This document shows positions 1 through 7,692 of a stretch of 18,131 bases of DNA, in pieces. A model generated the notes under the pieces. The model saw only the letters and a list, made by a program, of their open reading frames with translations. It was not told where the DNA came from and searched no databases. The stretch is from NCBI GenBank assembly GCA_030672805.1, contig DAOVFR010000020.1, positions 1 to 18,131 on the forward strand, in the 5' to 3' direction. How positions within the stretch are numbered: position 1 is the stretch's first letter; every line of letters begins with the position of its first letter. The translations under genes were made by a program, and so were the position numbers. Origin of the DNA: Candidatus Krumholzibacteriota bacterium (GTDB taxonomy: Bacteria; Krumholzibacteriota; Krumholzibacteriia; Krumholzibacteriales; Krumholzibacteriaceae).

Positions 1-246
1 AAGAAAAACCTCGACAATTCCCCCGCTGCTCCGCTGCGCAAAGATACGGGCGGGAATCACCTCACTCTCGTTCAGTACAAGAAGGTCCCCCTCCCGGAGG
101 TACCGTGGAAAGCTCGAGAAGCGAGTCTCACGCACCTCGCCCGTTGTCCGGTCGAGCAGCATGAGGCGGCTCTCGTCGCGCCGACGGGCCGGATGCTGCG
201 CGATGAGCGCCTCGGGCAGTTCGTAATCGAAATCATTCAGTTTCAT
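1..246 (-). CDS. queA: QueA, tRNA queuosine ribosyltransferase-isomerase (5' part)
   Basis: QueA transfers and isomerises the ribosyl group of S-adenosylmethionine onto preQ1-modified tRNA, giving epoxyqueuosine at the wobble position of GUN-anticodon tRNAs. Only the first 82 codons are present; the gene runs off the left edge. The N-terminus reads MKLNDFDYELPEALIAQHP and continues with RRDESRLMLLDR, YLREGDLLVLNES and VIPARIF, which matches the family start closely (DF-x-ELP-x-x-LIA near the N-terminus, then GDLLV-N-x-x-x-VIPAR). The usual N-D-T-R-V is N-E-S-E-V here, a small deviation. The start is the ATG at 246; I see no strong ribosome site before it. It lies 34 bases downstream of ruvB on the same strand, the usual position in yebC-ruvCAB-queA operons, so it is probably cotranscribed and perhaps translated by readthrough from ruvB. 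Confidence 0.93.
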   Translation of the reverse strand, partial: MKLNDFDYELPEALIAQHPARRRDESRLMLLDRTTGEVRETRFSSFPRYLREGDLLVLNESEVIPARIFAQRSSGGIVEVFL

Positions 247-280
247 GTCGCCGTCTGAAAGTTGAGGTTATACGTGCGGT

Positions 281-1309
281 TTAGAAGAAACGTCCCTGGT
301 TGTCGCCGTCCTTGCCCGGCTCGAACCCCATGTGCCGGTAACCCGTCCCGGTCACCACACGCCCGCGCGACGTGCGCTGCAGGAAGCCCTCCATTATCAG
401 GTACGGTTCGTAGACGTCCTCGATCGTTTCCTTTTCTTCCGAGACGGCCACGGCGATCGAACTGATCCCGACCGGTCCGCCTGAGAACTTCTCGATGATC
501 GTGAGCAGGATGCGGCGGTCCATCTCGTTGAGGCCTTTCTCGTCGACCTCGAGCATCCGGAGCGCATAATCGGCTATATCAAGGTCAATCTTGCCCTTTC
601 CCTTTATCTGGGCGAAGTCTCGAACGCGCCTGAGCAGACGATTCGCGATACGCGGGGTGCCGCGCGAGCGCAGCGCAATCTCACCTGTCCCCTCCTCGTC
701 GATATCGATATTGAGAAGGCCCGCGGAGCGTTTGACGATCAGGTGCAGATCCTCCGGCGTGTAGAAATCGAGGCGCGCGACAACGCCGAAGCGGCTTCGC
801 ATCGGCGGTGTGATCATCCCTGCGCGCGTCGTGGCGCCGACCAGAGTGAACGGCTCGATCGTCAGCGAGTAGTGCCTTGCGTGCGGACCCTTGTCGACGA
901 TCAGTTCGCACCTGAACTCCTCCATTGCGGGGTAGAGATGTTCCTCGACGACGCGGTTCAGCCGGTGGATCTCGTCGATGAAGATGACGTCGCGTTTCTC
1001 TATCTGTGTCAGGATGCCCAGAAGCTCCGCGGGGCTCTGGAACACGGGACCGCTCGACGGCTTGATGTTCACGCCGAGTTCCCGAGCGATGATATAGGCG
1101 AGAGTCGTCTTCCCGAGCCCGGGAGGGCCGTACAGCAGCACATGGTCGAGCTGCTCGCCCCGCTGCTTCGCCGCCTCGATGAAGACACTTAAGTTCTCCT
1201 TGAGCTTTGCCTGGCCGATGAACTCATCGAGCGTTTTCGGACGCAGCGCAGACTCGCTCTGGAGCTCTTCATGCAACACCTTCGGATCTGTTATGAGGCC
1301 GTCCGGCAT
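281..1309 (-). CDS. ruvB: RuvB, Holliday junction branch-migration ATPase
   Basis: RuvB is the hexameric AAA+ motor that pulls DNA through the RuvA-bound Holliday junction during recombinational repair. At 342 aa it has the normal family length. Visible motifs are Walker A GPPGLGKTT (about residues 61-69), Walker B with DEIH (112-115), sensor 1 GATTRAG (158-164) and the arginine-finger region RSRFG (171-175), followed by the C-terminal winged-helix DNA-binding domain (QRTSRGRVVT near the end). The frame is open further upstream, but the ATG at 1309 gives the conserved N-terminus (RPKTLDEFIGQ about 23 residues in) and has a good ribosome site, GGAAGGAG, a few bases before it. The ruvA stop is only 16 bases upstream, so the two are translated from one message. 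Confidence 0.98.
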   Translation of the reverse strand: MPDGLITDPKVLHEELQSESALRPKTLDEFIGQAKLKENLSVFIEAAKQRGEQLDHVLLYGPPGLGKTTLAYIIARELGVNIKPSSGPVFQSPAELLGILTQIEKRDVIFIDEIHRLNRVVEEHLYPAMEEFRCELIVDKGPHARHYSLTIEPFTLVGATTRAGMITPPMRSRFGVVARLDFYTPEDLHLIVKRSAGLLNIDIDEEGTGEIALRSRGTPRIANRLLRRVRDFAQIKGKGKIDLDIADYALRMLEVDEKGLNEMDRRILLTIIEKFSGGPVGISSIAVAVSEEKETIEDVYEPYLIMEGFLQRTSRGRVVTGTGYRHMGFEPGKDGDNQGRFF

Positions 1310-1325
1310 CGACCGGCTCCTTCCG

Positions 1326-1931
1326 TCACACACTCGATGAAGTTTGTTTAAGCGCTTCCCGCACAACGTCCTCGACGCGGCACGGGGCGGAAAGCGATAC
1401 GGTGTCGATCTTGCCGATCGCTTCCTGAGCGCCTGCGCGCGTGAGCCCTATCGTCATGAGCGCGGCCACGGCCTCTTCGAAGAGCTGCCGGTCGAAACCG
1501 GCGCACGTTGCCTTATCCTCCGTCACGTACCGCTCGATCTTGTCCTTGAGCTCCAGGACGATACGCTCCGCCGTTTTCTTTCCGATGCCCGGAAAAGAAG
1601 TCAGCGCACCCGTGTCTTTGTTGTAGATCAGGGTTGCGATGTCTCCGGCGCCGCTTGCCGAGAGTATCGCGAGCGCCACCTTTGGACCTACACCGCTCAC
1701 ACCGAGGAGTGCCATGAAGAGACTCCGTTCGTTTTCATCCCGGAAGCCGTACAGTGTGAGAATGTCCTCACGCACGTGAAGGTAGGTGTGAAGCCCCACG
1801 GGTTCTCCTTCACCGCCGATCGCAGCGAGGGTGCGTTCCGGTACAAACACCTCGAGGCCGACGCCGCCGACAGCGATGACCACACGGTTGCCATCCTTCG
1901 ACCTGATCGTTCCCTCGATGGATGCAATCAC
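1326..1931 (-). CDS. ruvA: RuvA, Holliday junction-binding subunit
   Basis: RuvA tetramers hold the Holliday junction in a square-planar form and load RuvB. The protein is 201 aa, the usual length. The N-terminal OB-fold domain is followed by two helix-hairpin-helix motifs, one at about residues 75-90 (LLGVSGVGPKVALAIL) and one at about 111-126 (TSFPGIGKKTAERIVL). The C-terminal three-helix domain that contacts RuvB is visible around AVAALMTIGLTRAGAQEAI (155-172). The start is a GTG at 1929-1931 that overlaps the ruvC stop by four bases (GTGA), a translational-coupling arrangement. Family assignment is firm. Confidence 0.97.
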   Translation of the reverse strand: MIASIEGTIRSKDGNRVVIAVGGVGLEVFVPERTLAAIGGEGEPVGLHTYLHVREDILTLYGFRDENERSLFMALLGVSGVGPKVALAILSASGAGDIATLIYNKDTGALTSFPGIGKKTAERIVLELKDKIERYVTEDKATCAGFDRQLFEEAVAALMTIGLTRAGAQEAIGKIDTVSLSAPCRVEDVVREALKQTSSSV

Positions 1932-2422
1932 GGCAATCTCCCGAGAACGCCCGCCTGTCTCGTCGCGTGGCAGAACGCGACGGCGAGGGCATCCGTCTCA
2001 TCCTCGGTTTCCGGCTCATGGTCGATTGCGAGCAGGCGCCGTATCATCGACGCAACCTGGCTCTTGTGCGCGGCGCCGGCGCCGACGACACTCCGCTTGA
2101 TCTCACGCGCCGAATACTCGAACACGGGAATACCCGCCTCAGCGGCCGCGAGTATGATGACACCCCGCGCCTCTCCAAGCACGAGTATGCTTCTGATGTT
2201 CTTCGATACGAATATCTCTTCGACGGCGAAGGCTGACGGACGATATTTCCGCAGCACGCCGTCGAGATGTTTTTTGATGGTAAGGAGGCGTTCCGGTTTC
2301 GGCGTGCCGCCGCGGACCTTGATCACTCCTGAATGGACATAATTGATCCTTGAACCGTTCTGTTCGACGAGGCCGTACCCCGTTTTGCGGCTTCCCGGAT
2401 CGATACCGATGATTAAAGCCAC
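1928..2422 (-). CDS. ruvC: RuvC, Holliday junction resolvase
   Basis: RuvC cuts Holliday junctions symmetrically with an RNase H-like fold and four acidic residues. Numbered from the GTG at 2422 (164 aa), the acidic residues are D8 in GIDPGSRKTGYG, E68/E69 in AVEEIFVSKN, and D141 and D144 in DETDALAVAFCH. I chose GTG 2422 because RuvC proteins begin directly with the 'LGIDPG' strand and an AGAGGTGA site sits four bases before it. The reading frame is open up to an ATG at 2506 that overlaps the yebC stop by four bases (ATGA). That start would add 28 arginine/alanine-rich residues unlike any RuvC N-terminus I know, so I consider it less likely, though its coupling geometry is striking. Confidence 0.95.
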   Translation of the reverse strand: MALIIGIDPGSRKTGYGLVEQNGSRINYVHSGVIKVRGGTPKPERLLTIKKHLDGVLRKYRPSAFAVEEIFVSKNIRSILVLGEARGVIILAAAEAGIPVFEYSAREIKRSVVGAGAAHKSQVASMIRRLLAIDHEPETEDETDALAVAFCHATRQAGVLGRLP

Positions 2423-2502
2423 CCCTTCACCTCTCATGCACGCAGCGGTGACGGCCGCATCCCGCGACTTGCGCGGGGCGGAGCGAGACGCGAACCGGGC
2501 CG

Positions 2503-3261
2503 TCATAACTCATTCTCGATACTTTTGAGCACATCGTCGGGAATGTCGAAGTTCGCACTCACGCACTGCACGTCGTCGTTGTCCTCGAGAGCGCTGACGA
2601 GCTTTAGCACCTTCACCGCCTTGTCGCGGTGGTCGAGCCTGATCGTGTTCTTCGGATAGAGCGAGATCTCGGCCAGCTGATACTCGACTCCCGAGCCGCG
2701 GAACGTGTCACGGAGCGACTCGAAGGCACCAGGTGCGCAGATAACCTCGAACACGCCTCCCTCGCCGAGCACGTCCTCGGCGCCGTTCTCCAGAGCGATT
2801 TCGAGCACCTTCTCCTCGTCGGCCTGCGACGAATCGATCACGATGATGCCTTTCTGATCGAACATCCAGGAAACAGAGTTCGGCTCCCCGAGATGCCCGC
2901 CGTGCTTCGTAAAGAGATGCCTGACATCGGCGCTTGTCCGGTTCCTGTTATCTGTTAGCGATTCGACGAGCAGCGCCACACCACCCGGTGCGTATCCCTC
3001 GAACGTACACGACTCGTAGGTCACGCCCGGGAGCTCGCCCGTGCCCCGTTTGATCGCTTTGTCGATGTTGGCGTGGGGCATGTTGTTATCGCGCGCGCTC
3101 TGAATGGCGGTCCTGAGAACCGGGTTGGCGTCCGGGTCGCCGCCGCCCTCTCGCGCCGCCACGGTGATCTCCCTGATAAGCTTGGTGAAGATCCTGCCCC
3201 GCTGCGCATCGACCTTGGCCTTCTTGCGCTTGATCGTGTTCCACTTGGAATGTCCCGACAC
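2503..3261 (-). CDS. yebC: YebC/PmpR family protein
   Basis: This is a 252-aa member of the YebC/PmpR family, first described as transcriptional regulators; some members are now linked to translation at proline stretches or, in mitochondria (TACO1), to translational activation. The signature N-terminus MSGHSKWNTIKRKKAKVDA and the segments RIFTKLIREITVAAREGG, NMPHANIDKAIKRG, GYAPGGVALLVE and FTKHGGHLGEPNSVSWMF are all present, and the length is normal. The start is a GTG at 3261 with an AAGGA site seven bases upstream. It sits 23 bases downstream of the EF-G-like gene and directly before ruvC, the classic yebC-ruvC neighbourhood. The neighbouring EF-G-like factor agrees with a translation role, but that is inference. 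Confidence 0.96.
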   Translation of the reverse strand: MSGHSKWNTIKRKKAKVDAQRGRIFTKLIREITVAAREGGGDPDANPVLRTAIQSARDNNMPHANIDKAIKRGTGELPGVTYESCTFEGYAPGGVALLVESLTDNRNRTSADVRHLFTKHGGHLGEPNSVSWMFDQKGIIVIDSSQADEEKVLEIALENGAEDVLGEGGVFEVICAPGAFESLRDTFRGSGVEYQLAEISLYPKNTIRLDHRDKAVKVLKLVSALEDNDDVQCVSANFDIPDDVLKSIENEL

Positions 3262-3284
3262 GAAAATCCTTCCTCAGGGCGCTT

Positions 3285-5354
3285 CTACTTGTCTGCCTCC
3301 TTCGCCGCCTTCACCTCGGCGATGAGCTTCTGGGTTACATCGCGCGGTACAAGCTCGTAATGCGAGAACTCCCGCCGGTGCGACGCCTTGCCCTGCGTCA
3401 TCGACCGGAGCGATGTTGAATAACGGTACAGCTCGGCCTGGGGAACCTGTGCCTTGATCTTCTGGAGACTCCCATCCTGTTCGGTTCCCTGGATCTTGCC
3501 GCGCCGCATCGAGAGATCCCCCATCACATCGCCCATGTATTCCTCCGGCACGAGAACCTCGATTTCCATGATCGGCTCGAGGATGACCGGCTTTGCCTTC
3601 TCGGCCGCCGCGCTGAACCCCTTGGATCCTGCCATCTTGAATGCCTGGTCCGAGGAATCGACCGTGTGGAACGAACCGTCGTACAGGGTGACCTTCACGT
3701 CGACAAACCTGTAACCGGCAATGACGCCCTGTTTCATCTTCTCGGCGACACCCTTTTCGACGGCGGGTATGTATTTCGACGGCACAACGCCGCCGACGAT
3801 CGCGTTGGCAAATTCGAACCCGCCGCCGCGCGGCAGAGACTCGAGTCTGAGCCATACGTCACCGTACTGGCCCCGGCCGCCGGTCTGTTTCTTGTGCTTG
3901 CCCTGTGCCTCGGCGGTGGCGGTGATCGTCTCGCGGTAAGGAATCTTCGGCTGGATCATATCGACCTCGACCCCGTGCTTGCGCTTGAGGCGGCCCAGGA
4001 TCACCTCGAAGTGAAGCTCTCCCTGGCCGGAGAGCAGCGTCTGCCTCAGCTCCGGATCGGCCTTCACCGTGAACGTAGGATCTTCCTCGTTGAGCCTGTT
4101 AAGACCTGTACCCATCTTGTCAACGTCGCTCTTCGACCTCGCTTCGATCGCGGTGTGCAGCGACGGCTGGGGGTACTCGATTGCGGGGAACACGACCTGG
4201 CTGGAACGGGTGCAGAGCGTGTTGTTGATCCTGGCGGACTTGAGCTTCACCGCAGCCCCGATATCACCGGCGGGGATCGCATCGGTCTCGATCCTGTTCT
4301 TGCCCTGTATGAAGTAGAGCTGGCCGATTCGATCGGAGGAATCGAGGCTCGAGTTGAACAGATCCTCACCAACCCTCACCTCTCCCGAGAAGGTCCGCAT
4401 GAACGTCAGATCTCCGATATGCTTTTCCGACATCGCCTTGAAAACGAAAGCGGCGGTTTTTTCACCGGCGCCTATCTTGATCGGACCGTCGGCGCTCCCG
4501 ATCTCGGTCCTCGATTCCGGCGACGGAATGAACGTTACGATCAGGTCCATCAACTGCCTGACGCCGATGTTTTCCGTGGCCGACACCGGCACCATCGGCA
4601 CGAACGTTCCGGCACGGCACCCCGCGGCAAGACCCTGTGCAAGTTCCCCGTCCGACAGCTTTCCCCCCTCGAGGAACTTCTCGAGCAGCGAGTCGTCGGC
4701 CTCGGCGGCAAAATCCATCAGCTTCCGGTGCCACCCGTCGACAGTTCCGGCAAGATCGCCCGGCACGTCCTCCTCGGCGAATGAGGCGTCCTTGCCGCTG
4801 TACATGTACGCCTTTTTCTTGATGATATCAACAACACCCTTGAACGTTTCACCATGCCCGATCGGCAGCAGCAGCGGCATAACCTCGTTACCGAGAAACT
4901 TCTGCGAATCGGCAAGACACTTGTCGAAATCGGCGTGCTCCTTATCCATCTTGTTTACGCACACGATCCGTGGCAGCCCGAATGGTTTGAGGTACCGCCA
5001 CGTCTTCTCCGTACCCACCTCGACGCCGCTGTCGGCGTTGAGCACCATTACGGCGCCTTCGGTGACCGGGATGCAGGAAAACACCTCGCCGACAAAATCT
5101 TCATAGCCGGGGGTGTCGAGGATGTTCAGCTTGTGCCCGTCATACTCGAAGCCCGCCAGTCCCGCCGTAATCGAGATCTTGCGCTCGATCTCGTCGGGTG
5201 TCGAATCGAGCATCGTGTTTCCGTCCTCGATGCTCCCGATGCGGCTCACGACGCCGGCATTGAAGAGCATGGCTTCGCCGAGCATCGTCTTGCCCGACGA
5301 TTGGTGGCCAACGAGAACCACGTTCCTGATCCCGTCGATCCCGTACTTATTCAA
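3285..5354 (-). CDS. EF-G-like translational GTPase (EF-G paralogue)
   Basis: This is a full-length five-domain elongation factor G relative of 689 aa. GTP-binding motifs are GHQSSGKT (residues 16-23), DTPG (80-83), NKMD (134-137) and a later SAT. The usual switch I 'RGITI' reads R-K-I-S-I (about 58-62), so the Mg-binding threonine is serine. That, with a 'GHxxSGKT' P-loop rather than 'AHIDAGKTT', is typical of EF-G-like paralogues (TM_1651 type) and not the canonical factor. Domain IV and the C-terminal domain are intact (GGVVPSKYIPAVEKG; EIEVLVPEEYMGDVMGDL; RRGKI). The start is assigned to a TTG at 5354, preceded by GGAGGAG at six-base spacing. No ATG exists until within the P-loop, and an ATG at 5435 would add 27 residues outside the fold. 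The precise role is unknown; some relatives act in ribosome recycling or stress translation. Confidence 0.93.
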   Translation of the reverse strand: MNKYGIDGIRNVVLVGHQSSGKTMLGEAMLFNAGVVSRIGSIEDGNTMLDSTPDEIERKISITAGLAGFEYDGHKLNILDTPGYEDFVGEVFSCIPVTEGAVMVLNADSGVEVGTEKTWRYLKPFGLPRIVCVNKMDKEHADFDKCLADSQKFLGNEVMPLLLPIGHGETFKGVVDIIKKKAYMYSGKDASFAEEDVPGDLAGTVDGWHRKLMDFAAEADDSLLEKFLEGGKLSDGELAQGLAAGCRAGTFVPMVPVSATENIGVRQLMDLIVTFIPSPESRTEIGSADGPIKIGAGEKTAAFVFKAMSEKHIGDLTFMRTFSGEVRVGEDLFNSSLDSSDRIGQLYFIQGKNRIETDAIPAGDIGAAVKLKSARINNTLCTRSSQVVFPAIEYPQPSLHTAIEARSKSDVDKMGTGLNRLNEEDPTFTVKADPELRQTLLSGQGELHFEVILGRLKRKHGVEVDMIQPKIPYRETITATAEAQGKHKKQTGGRGQYGDVWLRLESLPRGGGFEFANAIVGGVVPSKYIPAVEKGVAEKMKQGVIAGYRFVDVKVTLYDGSFHTVDSSDQAFKMAGSKGFSAAAEKAKPVILEPIMEIEVLVPEEYMGDVMGDLSMRRGKIQGTEQDGSLQKIKAQVPQAELYRYSTSLRSMTQGKASHRREFSHYELVPRDVTQKLIAEVKAAKEADK

Positions 5355-5479
5355 TACGATCTCCTCCTTCGTGCTCTTATTCTCTCGATAAGGGGAGCAG
5401 ACGAAACACGGCTTCCGCGCGCTCGTGCGGAACATACATTACGTTCCTGCTCCCGTGAGCCATGCACGCGGGGGCCGGT

Positions 5480-6223
5480 CTATCCCATTCCGCCGCCGAA
5501 CATCCCCCTCAGCATGAGCAGCAGTACAGATATGGCCCACACGACGATCGCAGGAAAAAGCGCCTTCTGGCGGCTGATCCTGAAAACGATCGAAATGCCG
5601 GTAATGAACAGTATGTAATACCAGATCTCGAAGAGGCCAATGCTGTCCAGCAGGGCCTTGCCGATACCCTCGAGCTCGGGAAAGAATGCGGAGAGGCTTA
5701 AATTCACTTCCATGTCCGCACTCGACTCGATAGCTTCGACCCCCTTCATGCGCAGGATCACGGACATGATGATCTGCCCGACGAGCGGAATCAGCCCGCA
5801 CCAGGCACCGAGGCTGAGCATTTTCGTGTAGCTGCTTTCCGAGCTCATAATACTGACAATAAGGTGAGTGATACCGGCGAAAACGAGCATCAGCACGAGG
5901 ATAAGTATTATCCCGAAGACCAGCCCGATTAAACCGAACTGGTTCATCTTTTCCAGCGCCATCTCGAGCTGTTCTTCGGACATCCCCCGCTCGTTGAGTA
6001 TGAGTAAATGGCGATGAATCGGCATCATTACCCAGCCGAGGATAACGGTGATCACGGCGGTTATGATAAACGGCTTCCACCACACAAGTCCCGCGCCGAT
6101 ACGATTGAACACCTTCGTCGGATCGACGAAGATATCGACGAGCGAGTTCACGAATCCTCCGGCAGCCTCTCCGGAAACCTGATCCGGCTGCCGGACGGGC
6201 TGAAATTCGTTCTGATCGTTCAT
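5480..6223 (-). CDS. YIP1 family integral membrane protein
   Basis: A 247-aa membrane protein resembling bacterial YIP1-domain proteins. The N-terminus is cytoplasmic-looking and polar (about 25 residues), followed by SLVDIFVDPTKVFNRI, a typical lead-in of the family ('...P..vf..i...'), then about five hydrophobic segments near residues 50-68, 98-125, 135-157, 198-215 and 221-239. The last segment is followed by a glycine/methionine-rich tail, MFGGGMG. The ATG at 6223 is preceded by AAGGAG about ten bases upstream. The frame is open further upstream, but that stretch contains the promoter and is not protein-like. The function of bacterial YIP1 proteins is not known. It is the first gene after the promoter at about 6308-6336 and lies 125 bases upstream of the EF-G-like gene, so it may lead the ruv cluster transcript. 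Confidence 0.8.
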   Translation of the reverse strand: MNDQNEFQPVRQPDQVSGEAAGGFVNSLVDIFVDPTKVFNRIGAGLVWWKPFIITAVITVILGWVMMPIHRHLLILNERGMSEEQLEMALEKMNQFGLIGLVFGIILILVLMLVFAGITHLIVSIMSSESSYTKMLSLGAWCGLIPLVGQIIMSVILRMKGVEAIESSADMEVNLSLSAFFPELEGIGKALLDSIGLFEIWYYILFITGISIVFRISRQKALFPAIVVWAISVLLLMLRGMFGGGMG

Positions 6224-6307
6224 GATCGAAACACTCCTTGCAAAGGAATACTTCTCCTGGAACAAATAACTGTTCGAGTAACACAATAGGCGAATGGAAC
6301 AAGGTTT

Positions 6308-6336
6308 AACATAGACAACTTTTTTCAACGTGTCAA
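6308..6336 (-). promoter_or_regulatory. Sigma-70-type promoter for the YIP1/EF-G-like/yebC/ruv unit
   Basis: On the minus strand TTGACA (6336-6331) is separated by exactly 17 bases from TATGTT (6313-6308). The predicted RNA start is near 6300, leaving a leader of about 77 bases before the YIP1 gene. The -35 box is a perfect consensus and the -10 box matches at four of six positions. It lies immediately beyond the terminator of the upstream PDZ gene, where a new transcription unit should begin. Confidence 0.65.
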
Positions 6337-6358
6337 AGGATTTACCACGGCCGGGACC

Positions 6359-6396
6359 AAAAAAACGGCCTCCGCAATCGAATGCTGCGGAAGCCG
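6359..6396 (-). terminator. Rho-independent terminator of the PDZ protein gene
   Basis: Reading the minus strand, an 11-bp stem with one mismatch (arms 6386-6396 and 6366-6376, nine-base loop) is followed immediately by seven T residues (6365-6359). It lies about 80 bases past the PDZ gene stop and just before the promoter of the next unit, which is where a terminator is expected. Confidence 0.85.
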
Positions 6397-6420
6397 GTAA
6401 GGTTCACTCGAAAAGAAGCG

Positions 6421-6455
6421 GCGGGACCGGCGCCTGCCCACCGGGCCGGTCCCGC
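6421..6455 (-). terminator. Perfect 11-bp hairpin preceding the terminator
   Basis: The arms 6421-6431 (GCGGGACCGGC) and 6445-6455 are perfect inverted complements with a 13-base loop. It has no T-tract of its own. It lies between the PDZ gene stop (6473) and the T-tailed terminator, so it is likely a 3'-end stabilising hairpin or a first part of a tandem terminator. Confidence 0.6.
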
Positions 6456-6472
6456 TTCAAAGCGATCCGCCG

Positions 6473-7573
6473 CTACTCCTTTTCAAGCTTTTTTAGACGC
6501 CTCTCGAGCCGTTTCATCTCCTTCTTGAGTGAATCGAGCTCCTTTTCGAGAACATTCCTGTCCATCTTGATCCTGGGCGTCTCGAAGCACTCGATCTGGG
6601 GAATCTCGATCTTGTAATGGTGCTCGCCTGGGCCGATGTGCATGATACGCTTATTCTCATCTTCCTCGATCTCTAGGTTAAGCTTCTGCTTCTTTCCCTC
6701 TCTCACCACGACGAGAACCACATCTTCCCCCTCTTCGATATCCATGACCTCATCCATCACGTCCTCTACGTCGGAGACCTCTTCCCCACCCACAAGGACA
6801 AGCACGTCACCGGCTTTGACACCGGCCTTCTCCGCGGGCGTGTCCTCGAGCACCTCGAGGATCAGGACACCCTTGTCCTCGTCTACCTTGAAGTACGCGG
6901 CGAGGTCCTTGTTCAATTCGGACAGCACGACACCGAGCCTGCCTTTCGGGTCGGCAGCACCCCGCATATATAAATTGAGCGCTGCGCCGTGTTCTCTCCC
7001 GGCCTTGCCGAAGAGCTCCATTCGCCCGCCGACATTATCCCAGTCGACCGCATATGATTTCCACGGGTGCTCGCCGAGCTCGAGCTCGACCTTCTTCTCC
7101 TTGCCCTCTCGATAGATGACAATGGTTACCTTTTCGCCCGGCTTCATATCGGCGACCAGCGCTGAAAGCTCAACACTGCTTGTGACCGGCTCGCCGTCGA
7201 ACTTGTAAATTATGTCGCCTTCCTCGATCCCCGCTTCCTCGGCCGGACTTTCATCGATCACGTCGGTGATCAGAACACCCTTCCTGTGGGGGTAATCAAA
7301 CTTCTCCCTCAGCTTCTTGTTGAGGTTATCCATGTAAATACCGATGAAGGCCCGTTTCTCCTCGGCCTCCTTCACCTTGATCTTCTTGTAGCCGTCATCG
7401 TCGCCGAGGATGGCCACACCCTCGTCACCGTCAATAACGTACTCTTTCCCATCGACCCAAATGACGGTGTTCCTGTCTTTTCCGCTATTCCTCTCACCCG
7501 CAATGACCGAACCGCTCGAAACGAATGAAAGGAGCAGAAAAACCGCGACCAGAACCGATAACATCCGTTTCAT
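6473..7573 (-). CDS. Secreted tandem-PDZ protein with C-terminal coiled coil
   Basis: A 366-aa protein. It begins with a signal peptide (MKRMLSVLVAVFLLLSF, likely cleavage after VIA near residue 25). PDZ 1 spans about 75-168 (GVLITDVIDESPAEEAGIEEGDII) and PDZ 2 about 212-303 (GVLILEVLEDTPAEKAGVKAGDVL). A lysine/glutamate-rich helical C-terminus (340-366) has coiled-coil spacing. Both PDZ domains are of the DegP/HtrA type, but there is no trypsin-like domain and no catalytic triad. It is therefore not a protease but probably a periplasmic or surface scaffold or a partner that binds protein C-termini. The protein is strongly acidic in the second half. The start is uncertain: ATG 7573 gives a normal signal peptide but has a weak ribosome site, whereas an in-frame GTG at 7603 adds ten residues and has GAGGGAG directly adjacent. 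It is a single-gene unit with its own terminator. Confidence 0.82.
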   Translation of the reverse strand: MKRMLSVLVAVFLLLSFVSSGSVIAGERNSGKDRNTVIWVDGKEYVIDGDEGVAILGDDDGYKKIKVKEAEEKRAFIGIYMDNLNKKLREKFDYPHRKGVLITDVIDESPAEEAGIEEGDIIYKFDGEPVTSSVELSALVADMKPGEKVTIVIYREGKEKKVELELGEHPWKSYAVDWDNVGGRMELFGKAGREHGAALNLYMRGAADPKGRLGVVLSELNKDLAAYFKVDEDKGVLILEVLEDTPAEKAGVKAGDVLVLVGGEEVSDVEDVMDEVMDIEEGEDVVLVVVREGKKQKLNLEIEEDENKRIMHIGPGEHHYKIEIPQIECFETPRIKMDRNVLEKELDSLKKEMKRLERRLKKLEKE

Positions 7574-7648
7574 ATCTACCGGCCGCTTTCCCGCGACCTT
7601 CACCTCCCTCGCAAGAGCAACAATACCCGCGCTTTTTACTTCTCTCTC

Positions 7649-7679
7649 TATATATTCGGGAAGAAGTCAAAAGTTTCAA
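7649..7679 (-). promoter_or_regulatory. Possible promoter of the PDZ protein gene
   Basis: In the AT-rich gap after the GT4 gene, the minus strand carries TTGAAA (7679-7674) and TATATA (7654-7649) with a 19-base spacer, or ATATAT with 18. The spacing is on the long side. The -35 lies within a seven-base AT inverted repeat (7669-7684) whose meaning is unclear. Confidence 0.4.
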
Positions 7680-7692
7680 CTTTTTATGATTT

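Noticed and set aside
1344..2342. Long plus-strand open frame opposite ruvA and ruvC (332 codons)
   Set aside because: It is antisense to two firmly identified genes, has no recognisable domain, and is arginine/serine-rich as expected of a shadow frame in GC-rich DNA.
3666..4784. Long plus-strand open frame opposite the EF-G-like gene (372 codons)
   Set aside because: It is antisense to a conserved GTPase with all motifs intact and shows no family features.
5413..5432. TTCCGC/GCGGAA hairpin between the YIP1 and EF-G-like genes as a terminator
   Set aside because: The stem is only six base pairs with an eight-base loop, and there is no T-tract on either side.
7669..7684. AAAAGTT/AACTTTT inverted repeat as a terminator of the GT4 gene
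   Set aside because: The stem is pure A+T except for one pair, the loop is two bases, and it overlaps a likely -35 box; it would be a very weak terminator.
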